Positions 43,884-52,795 of a DNA stretch of 64,000 nt are shown piece by piece. Within the stretch, counting starts at the first letter, position 1, and each line of letters opens with the position of its first letter. The translations under genes and the position numbers were made by a program. The notes under the pieces were generated by a model. The model was given only the letters and a program-made list of their open reading frames with translations, did not search any database and was not told the origin of the DNA. This DNA is from Rugamonas aquatica. GTDB taxonomy: Bacteria > Pseudomonadota > Gammaproteobacteria > Burkholderiales > Burkholderiaceae_D. The DNA lies in NCBI RefSeq assembly GCF_009380215.1, contig NZ_WHUG01000015.1:62001-126000 (forward strand). The letters run 5' to 3'.

Positions 43884-46800
43884 ATGTGTGTTGTGTCCCT
43901 GGTCTTAAAAAACTCCCTACCAAAACCCGGCACCCGCTTCGCCCTGCCTGCGCTGCATGGCTCGTCGGACGCCTACGCACTGGCGCTCGCCGCGCTCGAA
44001 CTCAAATCCCAGGGCCAGATGCTGGCCGTGATCGTCGCCAACGCCAGCGACGGCCAGCGCCTGCTGGACGAGATCCCATGGTTCGGCGGCGAGCAACTGC
44101 GCTGCCACCTGCTGCCGGACTGGGAAACCCTGCCCTACGACGCCTTCTCGCCGCACCAGGACCTGGTGTCCGAACGCCTGGCGACGCTGCACGAAATCAC
44201 CAGCGGCCAGTGCGACGTGATGCTGGTGCCGGCCACCACGGCGCTGGTGCGCATGGCGCCGCCATCGTTCCTGGCGGCCTACACCTTCTTCTTCAAAAAG
44301 GGCGAGTCGCTCGATGAAGCGCGCCTGAAGTCGCAACTGACGCTGGCCGGCTACACCCACGTGGCGCAGGTGATGTCGCCCGGCGAGTACTCGGTGCGCG
44401 GCGGCCTGATCGACCTGTTCCCGATGGGCTCCGCCCTGCCCTACCGGCTCGACCTGTTCGGCGACACCATCGAAACCATCCGCACCTTCGACGCCGACAC
44501 CCAGCGCTCGCTGTACCCGGTCCACGAGGTGCGGCTGCTGCCCGGCCGCGAGTTCCCGATGGACGAAGCGGCGCGCACCACCTTCCGCAACCGCTGGCGC
44601 GAACAGTTCGAAGGCGATCCTTCGCGCGCCGTGGTGTACAAAGACATCAAGAGCGGCATCGCCTCGGCCGGTATCGAGTACTACCTGCCGCTGTTCTTCG
44701 ACGAGACGGCCACGCTGTTCGACTACCTGCCGCAAGGCGCGGCGCTGGCCCTGGTCGGCGACATCGACGCCGCCATCAAACGCTTCTGGACCGACACCGG
44801 CTCGCGCTACCGCTTCCTCAAGGCCGACCGCGAACGCCCCATCCTGGCGCCGGAAACGCTGTTCCTGTCGGACGAACAGTTCTTCACGCTGGCCAAGCCT
44901 TACGGCCGGCTGGTGGTGTCCAAGGACGCCGACAGCGGCGCCTCCGAGCTGTCGGCGCCGGTGCCCAACATCGCCGTCAACCGCCACAGCGAAGACCCGC
45001 TGACCAATCTGCGCGCCTACCTGCTGCAGGCGGGCCGCCGCGTGATGATCTGCGCCGAATCGAACGGCCGCCGCGAAACGCTGCAGCAGTACTTCAACGA
45101 ATACGACCTGGCGCTGACGCCGGTCGAAGGTTACGAAGGCTTCGCCACCTCCAGCGAGAAGCTGATGCTGGGCGTGGCGCCGCTGCACGCCGGCTTCGAG
45201 CTGTCGACGCCGGACGAGAACCTCATCTTCATCACCGAGACCGAGCTGTATGCGGGCTCCGGCCGCCGCGTCGGCAAGAAGAAGCAGGAAGCCGTCACCC
45301 AGGTCGAATCGATGGTGCGCGACCTGTCGGAGCTGAAGATCGGCGATCCGGTGGTGCACATCAACCACGGCATCGGGCGCTACATGGGCCTGACCAGCAT
45401 GGACCTGGGCGAAGGCGAGACCGAGTTCCTGCACCTGGAATACGCCAAGGACACCAAGCTGTACGTGCCGGTATCGCAGCTGCATGTGATCTCGCGCTAC
45501 TCCGGCGCCTCGCCGGAAGACGCGCCGCTGCACGCGCTGGGTTCCGGCGCGTGGGAGAAAGCCAAGCGCAAGGCCGCCGAACAGGTGCGCGACACCGCCG
45601 CCGAGCTGCTCAACCTGTACGCCCGCCGCGCGCTGCGCCAGGGCCACTCGTTCGAATACTCGGCGCACGACTACGAGCGCTTCGCCGACAGCTTCGGCTT
45701 CGACGAGACGCCGGACCAGCAGGAAGCGATCAACAACGTCATCAAGGATATGACCTCCGGCAAACCGATGGACCGGCTGGTGTGCGGCGACGTCGGCTTC
45801 GGCAAGACCGAAGTGGCGCTGCGCGCGGCCTTCATCGCCGTCATGGGCGGCAAGCAGGTGGCGATCCTGGCGCCGACCACGCTGCTGGCCGAGCAGCATG
45901 CGCAAACCTTCGCCGACCGCTTCGCCGACTGGCCGGTGCGCATCGCCGAAATGTCGCGCTTCCGCACCGGCAAGGAGATCACGCAGGCGATCAAGGGCAT
46001 GGCCGACGGCACGCTGGACATCGTCATCGGCACCCACAAGCTGCTGTCGGACGACGTCAAGTTCACCCGCCTCGGCCTGGTCATCATCGACGAAGAGCAC
46101 CGCTTCGGCGTGCGCCAGAAGGAAGCCCTGAAATCGCTGCGCGCCGAAGTCGACGTGCTGACGCTGACCGCCACGCCGATTCCGCGCACGCTGGGCATGG
46201 CGCTGGAAGGCCTGCGCGACTTCTCGGTGATCGCCACCGCGCCGCAAAAGCGCCTGGCGATCAAGACCTTCGTGCGCAGCGAGGGCGAATCGATCATCCG
46301 CGAAGCCTGCCTGCGCGAATTGAAGCGCGGCGGCCAGGTCTACTTCCTGCACAACGAGGTCGAGACCATCCAGAACCGCATGGCGATGCTGACCGAGCTG
46401 CTGCCGGAAGCGCGCATCGCCGTGGCCCACGGCCAGATGCACGAGCGCGACCTGGAAAAGGTGATGCGCGACTTCGTGGCGCAGCGCTACAACATCCTGC
46501 TGTGCACCACGATTATCGAAACCGGCATCGACGTGCCGACCGCGAACACCATCATCATGCACCGCGCCGACAAGTTCGGCCTGGCGCAGCTGCACCAGCT
46601 GCGCGGGCGCGTCGGCCGTTCGCACCACCAGGCCTATGCCTACCTGCTGGTCACCGACGTGCAGGGATTGACCAAGCAGGCGCAGCGCCGCCTGGACGCC
46701 ATCCAGCAGATGGAAGAACTGGGCAGCGGCTTCTATCTGGCCATGCACGATCTGGAGATACGCGGCGCCGGCGAAGTCCTGGGCGACAACCAGTCGGGCG

Positions 46801-47336
46801 AGATGACCGAGATCGGCTTCCAGCTGTATTCGGACATGCTGAACGAGGCGGTACGTTCGCTCAAGGCCGGCAAGGAGCCCGACCTGGCGGCGCCGCTGGC
46901 CACCACCACCGAGATCAACCTGCATGTGCCGGCGCTGCTGCCGGCCGATTTCTGCGGCGATGTGCACGAACGGCTATCTATTTACAAGCGCATGGCCAAC
47001 TGCAACGTCCAGGACAAGATCGACGACATGCAGGAGGAGATGATCGACCGCTTTGGCAAATTGCCGGACGCCGTCAAGGCCCTGATCGAGACGCACCGCC
47101 TGCGCATCGCCGCCAAAACCGTTGGCATCATCAAGATCGACGCCCATGGCGAGGCGGCCACGCTGCAGTTCATGGCCAAGCCGCCGATCGACCCGATGCG
47201 CATCATCGACCTGATACAGAAGAACCGCCAGATCAAGCTCAATGGCCAGGACAAACTGAAGATCACCGCCTCCATGCCGGACCTGGCTGCGCGTGTCGCA
47301 CAGATCAAAGGTGCGATCAAACAGTTGACCGCATGA
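43884..47336 (+). CDS. mfd: Transcription-repair coupling factor
   Basis: This 1150-residue protein removes RNA polymerase stalled at DNA lesions and recruits UvrABC. The domains appear in order. A UvrB-like N-terminal part comes first (about 10-340). The RNA-polymerase interaction domain (GDPVVHINHGIGRY) follows near residue 490. The helicase core comes next, with Walker A CGDVGFGKTEV, IIDEEHRFGVRQKE (the DEEH box) and TATPIPRTL, and the TRG region with QLRGRVGRS. The C-terminal D7 domain is present. Length matches E. coli Mfd (1148). The start at 43884 has a weak ribosome site. Confidence 0.97.
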   Translation: MCVVSLVLKNSLPKPGTRFALPALHGSSDAYALALAALELKSQGQMLAVIVANASDGQRLLDEIPWFGGEQLRCHLLPDWETLPYDAFSPHQDLVSERLATLHEITSGQCDVMLVPATTALVRMAPPSFLAAYTFFFKKGESLDEARLKSQLTLAGYTHVAQVMSPGEYSVRGGLIDLFPMGSALPYRLDLFGDTIETIRTFDADTQRSLYPVHEVRLLPGREFPMDEAARTTFRNRWREQFEGDPSRAVVYKDIKSGIASAGIEYYLPLFFDETATLFDYLPQGAALALVGDIDAAIKRFWTDTGSRYRFLKADRERPILAPETLFLSDEQFFTLAKPYGRLVVSKDADSGASELSAPVPNIAVNRHSEDPLTNLRAYLLQAGRRVMICAESNGRRETLQQYFNEYDLALTPVEGYEGFATSSEKLMLGVAPLHAGFELSTPDENLIFITETELYAGSGRRVGKKKQEAVTQVESMVRDLSELKIGDPVVHINHGIGRYMGLTSMDLGEGETEFLHLEYAKDTKLYVPVSQLHVISRYSGASPEDAPLHALGSGAWEKAKRKAAEQVRDTAAELLNLYARRALRQGHSFEYSAHDYERFADSFGFDETPDQQEAINNVIKDMTSGKPMDRLVCGDVGFGKTEVALRAAFIAVMGGKQVAILAPTTLLAEQHAQTFADRFADWPVRIAEMSRFRTGKEITQAIKGMADGTLDIVIGTHKLLSDDVKFTRLGLVIIDEEHRFGVRQKEALKSLRAEVDVLTLTATPIPRTLGMALEGLRDFSVIATAPQKRLAIKTFVRSEGESIIREACLRELKRGGQVYFLHNEVETIQNRMAMLTELLPEARIAVAHGQMHERDLEKVMRDFVAQRYNILLCTTIIETGIDVPTANTIIMHRADKFGLAQLHQLRGRVGRSHHQAYAYLLVTDVQGLTKQAQRRLDAIQQMEELGSGFYLAMHDLEIRGAGEVLGDNQSGEMTEIGFQLYSDMLNEAVRSLKAGKEPDLAAPLATTTEINLHVPALLPADFCGDVHERLSIYKRMANCNVQDKIDDMQEEMIDRFGKLPDAVKALIETHRLRIAAKTVGIIKIDAHGEAATLQFMAKPPIDPMRIIDLIQKNRQIKLNGQDKLKITASMPDLAARVAQIKGAIKQLTA

Positions 47337-47386
47337 GCCATAACACGTAACTTGGGCGCTTAGCCCAAAAAACGCTATACGCCTGA

Positions 47387-48256
47387 ATGAAGATGAAGAA
47401 CGCAAAAAACACCATGAATCTGGTACTGCAAGGCTTGGATGATTGCAAGGCCCGCCTTGAACGCATCGCGGCGCTGACGGCGCCGAAAAACATCACCTGG
47501 CTGAACGAGCGCGCGCTGCGCTGCGAAGGCATCACCTTTTCGCCGGCGCTGCGCCAGACCATCGAAGTGGCGGCCCAGGCGGCGCAGCTGGACGCCACCT
47601 ACTCGATCGGCATGCACAAGATGAGCGAATTCAAGCTGGTCGCCATGGACATGGATTCGACGCTGATTACCATCGAGTGCATCGACGAAATCGCCGACAT
47701 GCAGGGTCTCAAGCCGCAAGTGTCGGAGATCACCGAGGCGGCGATGCGCGGCGAGCTCGATTTCTCCGAAAGCCTGAAGCGCCGCGTGGCGCTGCTGGAA
47801 GGCCTGGAAGCGTCGGCGCTGGAGCGCGTGTACGAAGAGCGCCTGCAGCTGTCGCCGGGCGCCGAGACCATGCTCAAGGCGGTGCAGCAGGCCGGCCTGA
47901 AGACGCTGCTGGTGTCGGGCGGCTTCACCTACTTCACGTCGCGGCTGAAGGAGCGCCTGGGCCTGGACTACACCCATGCCAACGAACTGGAAATCGTCAA
48001 CGGCCGGCTGACCGGCCGCGTGGTCGGCGGCATCGTCGATGCGGAAGAAAAGAAGCGCACGGTGGAACGCGTGTGCGCGGAGCTGGACATCTCGCCATCG
48101 CAGGCCATCGTCATGGGCGACGGCGCCAACGATTTGAAGATGATGAGCATCTCCGGCATGTCGGTGGCCTTCCGCGCCAAGCCGGTGGTGCGCGAGCAGG
48201 CCAACGTCGCGCTCAACTTCGTCGGCCTGGACGGCATCCTTCCGCTGCTGACCTGA
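47387..48256 (+). CDS. serB: Phosphoserine phosphatase
   Basis: This enzyme of 280-289 residues catalyses the last step of serine synthesis. HAD motifs are intact: MDMDSTLIT (nucleophile Asp, about residue 88), LLVSGGF (Ser), a Lys in VDAEEKKRTVE and GDGANDLKMM. The N-terminal 75 residues are a SerB-type regulatory extension (ACT-like). The start could be ATG 47387, or a later ATG at 47414 that begins MNLVLQGLDD. It lies 50 nt after mfd and may share its transcript. Confidence 0.95.
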   Translation: MKMKNAKNTMNLVLQGLDDCKARLERIAALTAPKNITWLNERALRCEGITFSPALRQTIEVAAQAAQLDATYSIGMHKMSEFKLVAMDMDSTLITIECIDEIADMQGLKPQVSEITEAAMRGELDFSESLKRRVALLEGLEASALERVYEERLQLSPGAETMLKAVQQAGLKTLLVSGGFTYFTSRLKERLGLDYTHANELEIVNGRLTGRVVGGIVDAEEKKRTVERVCAELDISPSQAIVMGDGANDLKMMSISGMSVAFRAKPVVREQANVALNFVGLDGILPLLT

Positions 48257-48259
48257 TAC

Positions 48260-48589
48260 TCAATCCTGCCGGCGCGCGACCTGCTCGGGCCCGTGCAGGC
48301 GCACGCCCGCCACGCTGCCGTTGTCGCGCTGGTCGAACTCCACCCGTATGCCGCCCCAGCGCGTGATGAACACGCCCTTCCCCACGGCCTCCAGCTCGAC
48401 CGCCGGAGCGCCGCCTATCTGCGCATACAGCTTCTTGCTACGCTCGGTGACTGTCAGCAAACGGCCATCGGCCAGGTCGTACTGGCCCTTGAAGTCTTGC
48501 AGCTCGATAGTTTGCGCCGGTTTCTCGGTGGCGCCGGCAACGCATGGAGCACAGCAGCACAAGGCCAAAGCCCACATAAAAGTACGCAT
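48260..48589 (-). CDS. Small periplasmic protein of unknown function
   Basis: This 109-residue protein has a Cys-rich signal peptide (MRTFMWALALCCCAPCVAGA). The soluble domain that follows is rich in beta strands (DFKGQYDLADGRLLTVTERSKKLYAQIGG and VFITRWGGIRVEFDQRDNG). This pattern, a short strand then YxLxDGRxLxVxxxxxxLY, is common in small periplasmic proteins of the group. I cannot name its function. The start at 48589 has GGGAAAATATC upstream. The two genes converge: serB stops at 48256, 3 nt from this gene's stop codon. Confidence 0.65.
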   Translation of the reverse strand: MRTFMWALALCCCAPCVAGATEKPAQTIELQDFKGQYDLADGRLLTVTERSKKLYAQIGGAPAVELEAVGKGVFITRWGGIRVEFDQRDNGSVAGVRLHGPEQVARRQD

Positions 48590-48745
48590 GATATTTTCCC
48601 GTCCAGGTAGTATCGCCATCGCTCTCGATGTGGATGGCAATAACTCACTGTAGGCAAAATAACCACGGCCTGCGCGCCGCATCCGACCAAGCCTCAATTA
48701 ACGGCGATGAATGGTCGCAATCAGGGGTTAAGCGGGACGGCGGAC

Positions 48746-48982
48746 CTAGGCGATCAGCACGCCGCTGCGCGCCACCGAGTAGATGACTTTGCCGACGCGC
48801 TCATAGTCGATGCTGCTCTCTACCTGCAAGTCTATCCGCTCGATTTTTTGCTCGAACAGCAGCTTGACCAGTTCCTCGGCGGTGCTGACGTTGGTGCCCA
48901 GTACCTCGATCCGGTCCTGGCCGACGACAACCAACGTCGGCGGCGCAGGCGATGCGGTCCAGGCGGGAGGTAATTTGTTCAT
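48746..48982 (-). CDS. Small ExbD-like domain protein without membrane anchor
   Basis: This protein of about 78 residues is probably read from ATG 48982; a GTG at 48997 is an alternative. Its second half (STAEELVKLLFEQKIERIDL, then VESSIDYERVGKVIYSVARSG) resembles the C-terminal periplasmic fold of ExbD/TolR, in which a DxxV..G.VV.V...R.AG pattern is typical. It lacks the N-terminal span and Asp of ExbD, so it would not be a working motor subunit. It may be a degenerate or repurposed fragment. No exbB lies nearby. Similarity is weak and function is unknown. Confidence 0.45.
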   Translation of the reverse strand: MNKLPPAWTASPAPPTLVVVGQDRIEVLGTNVSTAEELVKLLFEQKIERIDLQVESSIDYERVGKVIYSVARSGVLIA

Positions 48983-49061
48983 GGCGATATCAAACACAAA
49001 ATTTGATTAAAATGATAACATCAAAGCCCATCTGTCATAGCCTTTATCGCCGCCTTTATTC

Positions 49062-49994
49062 ATGATCCGTCACCTCCTGCTCTGCGCACCGCTGCTGGCC
49101 GCCGGCGCCAGCCACGCCGCCGCCGAATGCCGCTACAACGAACTCGCCACGCTGACTATCGGCGCCAACGACAAATGGGGCCAGCCCTACATCGATGCGC
49201 AGATCAACGGCAAGCCTGTACACGTGCTGATCGACACCGGCGCCTACAAAACGGTGCTGACGCGCGCGGAAATCGACCGCCAGCAACTGACGCTCACGCC
49301 CACGCAGGACAAGGCCTATGGCGTGGGCGGACAGGCGCAGATGTACGCCGCGCGTCCCGACGAAGTGACCATCGGACCTGCGCGGGTACGCCAGGCCTTG
49401 TTCCCCGTGATCGAAGGCTTCGACTATCCCGGCTACGGCGGCATCGTCGGCGCGGATTATCTGCTGCAGGCCGATCTCGAAATCGCACTGGCGGACAAGC
49501 AGCTGAAGTTCTTCCGCGCCGAAGGCTGCGAGGACAAGTCCCTGGCCTACTGGGACGTCAACGCGCTCGACGTGCCGCTGAAGATTCCGGCCTACGACAG
49601 CCGCGCCACGGTCCCGGTGGAGGTCAATGGCAGCAAGCTGACGGCGCTGATCGACACCGGCGCCACCGTCTCGACGATCACCCAGCACGCCGCCGAGCGC
49701 CTGGGCTTCGCCGCCGACGCCGCTGGCGTCCACACAGGCCGGCGACTGGTGGGCGTCAACGGCAAATCCCAGCGCTCATGGATCGCCACCTTCGACAGCT
49801 TCGCGATCGGCGAAGAAAAGATCGACCATCCGCGCATCACCGTGTTGGAAGACGGGGAAGGAGTCGATACCCGAAGCCACCAGATGGTGCTGGGCCGCGA
49901 CTTCCTGCGCGCCCACCATGTGCTGCTGTCGAAGCGGCAGCACCGCTTCTACTATTCCTACCTCGGCGGCCCGGTGTTCGCCGCCTCACACTGA
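49062..49994 (+). CDS. Periplasmic retropepsin-like aspartic protease with two DTG lobes
   Basis: This 310-residue protein has a signal peptide (MIRHLLLCAPLLAAGASHAA). It then has two retropepsin-like repeats, each with a D-T-G-A motif (VLIDTGAYKTVL near residue 58 and ALIDTGATVSTI near 196). This resembles the bacterial DUF/TIGR02281 clan AA aspartic proteases, except that two lobes are in one chain, as in pepsin. Each DTG can supply one catalytic Asp, so a single chain could be active. The substrate is unknown. A YCII gene follows after 11 nt. Confidence 0.85.
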   Translation: MIRHLLLCAPLLAAGASHAAAECRYNELATLTIGANDKWGQPYIDAQINGKPVHVLIDTGAYKTVLTRAEIDRQQLTLTPTQDKAYGVGGQAQMYAARPDEVTIGPARVRQALFPVIEGFDYPGYGGIVGADYLLQADLEIALADKQLKFFRAEGCEDKSLAYWDVNALDVPLKIPAYDSRATVPVEVNGSKLTALIDTGATVSTITQHAAERLGFAADAAGVHTGRRLVGVNGKSQRSWIATFDSFAIGEEKIDHPRITVLEDGEGVDTRSHQMVLGRDFLRAHHVLLSKRQHRFYYSYLGGPVFAASH

Positions 49995-50005
49995 TTGGAG
50001 ACGCG

Positions 50006-50296
50006 ATGAGCGACTACATCATCCTCATGCTCGACGATGCGCCCGACAGCAGCGACGGCGACTGGGACGACTACATCGCCGGCCTGCGCCAGAGCGGCCA
50101 GTTCGACGGCGGCAGTTCCATCGGCAGCGGCCAGCGCCTGAAGAAGGGCCGGCCGGAACAGGCGGCCGGCTTGAACGTCACCGGCTTCATACGCGTGCGC
50201 GCCGCCAGCATCGACGACGCCAAGCTGCTGCTGGCCGGGAACCCCGACTACGAGGCCGGCGGCAGCGTCGAAATCCGCGAGCTGCCGCCCGGCTGA
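50006..50296 (+). CDS. YCII-related domain protein
   Basis: This 96-residue cytoplasmic protein starts at the ATG at 50006, with GGAG 6 nt upstream. The pattern MSDYIILMLDD, then a middle loop of GGSSIGSGQRLKKG, and YEAGGSVEIRELPPG at the end fits the YCII/DGPF ferredoxin-like family. Members are often sigma-factor-associated or heme/ligand-linked small proteins with few proven roles. It is probably co-transcribed with the aspartic protease gene. Confidence 0.75.
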   Translation: MSDYIILMLDDAPDSSDGDWDDYIAGLRQSGQFDGGSSIGSGQRLKKGRPEQAAGLNVTGFIRVRAASIDDAKLLLAGNPDYEAGGSVEIRELPPG

Positions 50297-50309
50297 ACGG
50301 CTGGCGGCG

Positions 50310-50768
50310 TTACTGGGGTTTGGGTGGGCGGATGCCGGTGTACTGCGCCGACGCCAGCTTCCACTTGCCGCCTTCGTTCACCGCGACATAGCCGACGCGC
50401 AGGGCGAAGCTGCGCTTCTCGGCGTTCGGCACAGCCACCGTGCCGGACAGCTTGACCACGATGGTGCCGGTGTTGCCGTACATTTGAACGGACGACTCGG
50501 ACACTTCCATCGTCGGCGCCTCGCGCTTGTTGGCCGGCAGGTAGAAGCCCAGCACCTTCTCGCGCGGATCGACCTCGCCCAGCGGCGACACTTCGTAAAA
50601 ATCACGCGTGACGATGGCGTCGATCTTCGACGGTTCGAAATCGCGCTGGGCCTCGGTATAGGCCTGCACCAGTTTGAGCAGCTGCTGCGGCACGGCTTCC
50701 TGTGCATGCACCTGCGCCGCGGCGGAGCTCACGGCCATCGCCGCCAGCAAAACGGATTTGAGTTTCAT
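50310..50768 (-). CDS. Periplasmic NTF2-like protein (DUF4440 type)
   Basis: This 152-residue protein has a signal peptide (LLAAMAVSSAAAQVHAQ). A SnoaL/DUF4440-like NTF2 fold follows (LVQAYTEAQRDFEPSKIDAIVTRDFYEVSPLGEVDPREKVLGF). AAGGAG lies before its ATG, 9 nt after the upstream serine hydrolase gene, so the two form an operon. Function is unknown. The pairing suggests a role as accessory or binding protein for the hydrolase, by context only. Confidence 0.75.
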   Translation of the reverse strand: MKLKSVLLAAMAVSSAAAQVHAQEAVPQQLLKLVQAYTEAQRDFEPSKIDAIVTRDFYEVSPLGEVDPREKVLGFYLPANKREAPTMEVSESSVQMYGNTGTIVVKLSGTVAVPNAEKRSFALRVGYVAVNEGGKWKLASAQYTGIRPPKPQ

Positions 50769-50777
50769 GTGATCTCC

Positions 50778-52181
50778 TTATTGAGCTTCCGGCGCCGAGG
50801 CGCCGGGGGTTTCGACGGCAGGCGGCGCTTCGGCCACGCGCGGCAGACGCATATTGCGGCCGCCCTGCTGCAGCGTCACCGCCTCCACCTGGCCGGCCGC
50901 ATCGCGGCTTAATTCAAGCTGCGCATCGACCTTGCGCAGGAAGAGCAGATTCGCCGACTCGGCGTAGATCGGCAGCACGCCCTGGCCTTGCAACTGGCTC
51001 GTCATGCCGCTGTCGTTCACGCGCAGCCACAGGCGGCGGCCGTCCGGCATCGTGTAGGTGCCGGCGATAGCGGCCATCTGCGCGGCCGACAAGGCGATGT
51101 CCTTGCGCTCCGACGGCAGCACGTACTTGGCGTTGCGCGCCGCCGCCGTCAGGCCTGCGGTCAGCGACTCCAGCTGGCTGCCCTGGACGTTGCTCAACAC
51201 GATCACGCTGATCTTGTCGCCCATGCGATAGCGGACCTCGGTGGCGAAGCCTTCGATGCCGCCGCCGTGGCCGACCTCCTTGCCGCCATCCTTCTGCTGG
51301 ATGCCCAGCCCGAAGCCATAACCTGAGTGATAGGCCGTCGTCATCGCCTCCAGCGACGCCGGCGACAGCAGCTTGCCTTCATACAGGCCGCGCTGCCAGC
51401 GCAGCAGATCGCCGCTGGTGGAGTACAGCGCGCCCGCCGCGTGCGGGACGCTCATGTTGATAAAGCCCGCATTGCTCACGCCTTTTTTACCGCGCGCATA
51501 ACCGGATGCGCGGTTCGGCAGCACGGTGGCGTTCCAGTCGTAGCCGCTGTCCTTCATGCCGAGCGGTTCAAAGATATTCTTGCGCACGAAGGCATCGTAA
51601 CTCTGGCCGCTGACTTTCTCGATCAGGGCGCCCAGCAGCACGTAGCCGGTATTGCTGTAGTTGAAGCGCGAGCCGGACTCGAATTCCAGCGGCAGGTTGC
51701 GCACCAGCGCCACGACTTCCTCCGGCTTCTTGCTGAACGGTTCGATCGATTCGTATTCCTTGGCCGCCGTGAAGTTGGCGATGCCGGAGGTATGGTTCAG
51801 CAGCTGGAAGATCGTCACCTTGCTCCACGCAGCAGGCAGGCCGCTCAGGTATTTGCTGACCGGCTCGGACACATTGAGCTGGCCGCGTTCCTGCAACAGC
51901 AGCACGCTGGCGGCGGTGAACTGCTTGGTGACGGAACCGAGGCGGTACTTGGTGCTCGGCGAGTTGGGGATATTCCATTCGAGGTTGGCGGAGCCGTAGC
52001 CCTTGTCCAGCAAGACCTGATCGTCTTTGGCCACCAGCACGACGCCGGAAAAATGATCGTTGACGGCGGCCGATTCGGCCAGCGACTCCATGCGTTTCAC
52101 ATCCTGCGCCTGCCCTGCTCCGCTGACCAGCATGGCCGTGGCCAAGCCCAAGGACAGCATCCACCTGCGATGTTGCGACAT
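50778..52181 (-). CDS. Periplasmic serine hydrolase (beta-lactamase/S12 family)
   Basis: This protein of about 467 residues starts at ATG 52181 (MSQHRRWML, AGGAG upstream); the frame extends to 52238. A signal peptide precedes residue 25. The beta-lactamase class C/S12 domain has SxxK at Ser83 (SVTK), the NYSNTGY motif (Tyr nucleophile assistant) and an HGG-type KTG equivalent (GHGGGIEG). A C-terminal lipocalin-like tail (ALSAAQMAAIAGTYTMPDGRRLWLR) is common in such serine hydrolases. It could be a peptidase, esterase or beta-lactamase; sequence does not decide. Confidence 0.88.
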   Translation of the reverse strand: MSQHRRWMLSLGLATAMLVSGAGQAQDVKRMESLAESAAVNDHFSGVVLVAKDDQVLLDKGYGSANLEWNIPNSPSTKYRLGSVTKQFTAASVLLLQERGQLNVSEPVSKYLSGLPAAWSKVTIFQLLNHTSGIANFTAAKEYESIEPFSKKPEEVVALVRNLPLEFESGSRFNYSNTGYVLLGALIEKVSGQSYDAFVRKNIFEPLGMKDSGYDWNATVLPNRASGYARGKKGVSNAGFINMSVPHAAGALYSTSGDLLRWQRGLYEGKLLSPASLEAMTTAYHSGYGFGLGIQQKDGGKEVGHGGGIEGFATEVRYRMGDKISVIVLSNVQGSQLESLTAGLTAAARNAKYVLPSERKDIALSAAQMAAIAGTYTMPDGRRLWLRVNDSGMTSQLQGQGVLPIYAESANLLFLRKVDAQLELSRDAAGQVEAVTLQQGGRNMRLPRVAEAPPAVETPGASAPEAQ

Positions 52182-52242
52182 ATTTTTCTCCTGGTGTGGA
52201 TCGCTCTCAAGCGGCGATCGACGGGCGTATGCTGCCACTATC

Positions 52243-52716
52243 TTATGTTTTTCGCAATCGCTTTATCAAGCCGTCGGAAGCGTCTTCGATATAGTCGAGC
52301 ACCAGGTCGAAGCCGCGGCCGCCGCCGTAGTACGGGTCCGGCACCACATCCGATCCGCTGCGGCTGGCGTGCGCCATGAACAGGCCCAGTTTGTGCCGGT
52401 GCTGCGGCGGACAGGCCGCTTCCAGCAGGCTTAGATTGTCGTGGTCCATCGCCAGCACGTGATCGAACTCTTCGAAGTCGCTGGCCGTCACCTTGCGCGA
52501 GCGCTGCGTGGACAAGTCGTAGCCGCGCCGGGCCGCATACTCCATCGAGCGCGCGTCGGGCGGCTCGCCGACGTGGTAGCCGTGGGTGCCGGCCGAGTCG
52601 ATGCGGAACTGCTCGGACAGGCCGGCCGCCTCCACACGATGGCGGAACACGCCCTCCGCCGTGGGAGAGCGGCAGATATTGCCCATGCAGACAAACAGCA
52701 CCGAAGTTTTCGCCAT
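52243..52716 (-). CDS. Low-molecular-weight protein-tyrosine phosphatase
   Basis: This 157-residue cytoplasmic phosphatase has the P-loop CxxxxxR(S/T) as VCMGNICRS (nucleophile Cys10, Arg16). The general acid Asp lies in VPDPYYGG (about 126-133). The length is typical (about 155). Family members dephosphorylate tyrosine kinases that control capsule or exopolysaccharide, but no such kinase is nearby. It is read as a single gene on the minus strand, divergent from an AraC-type gene. Confidence 0.93.
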   Translation of the reverse strand: MAKTSVLFVCMGNICRSPTAEGVFRHRVEAAGLSEQFRIDSAGTHGYHVGEPPDARSMEYAARRGYDLSTQRSRKVTASDFEEFDHVLAMDHDNLSLLEAACPPQHRHKLGLFMAHASRSGSDVVPDPYYGGGRGFDLVLDYIEDASDGLIKRLRKT

Positions 52717-52795
52717 GAGCGCAAGCCACTTATATAATCAACATGTTTATATTTTATAGATTAAATCCGCGTCTCGCGACACGCCGGCAAAATAA

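Noticed and set aside
43917..46967. A 1016-codon minus-strand frame opposite mfd
   Set aside because: It is a shadow of mfd, with no domain and no ribosome site.
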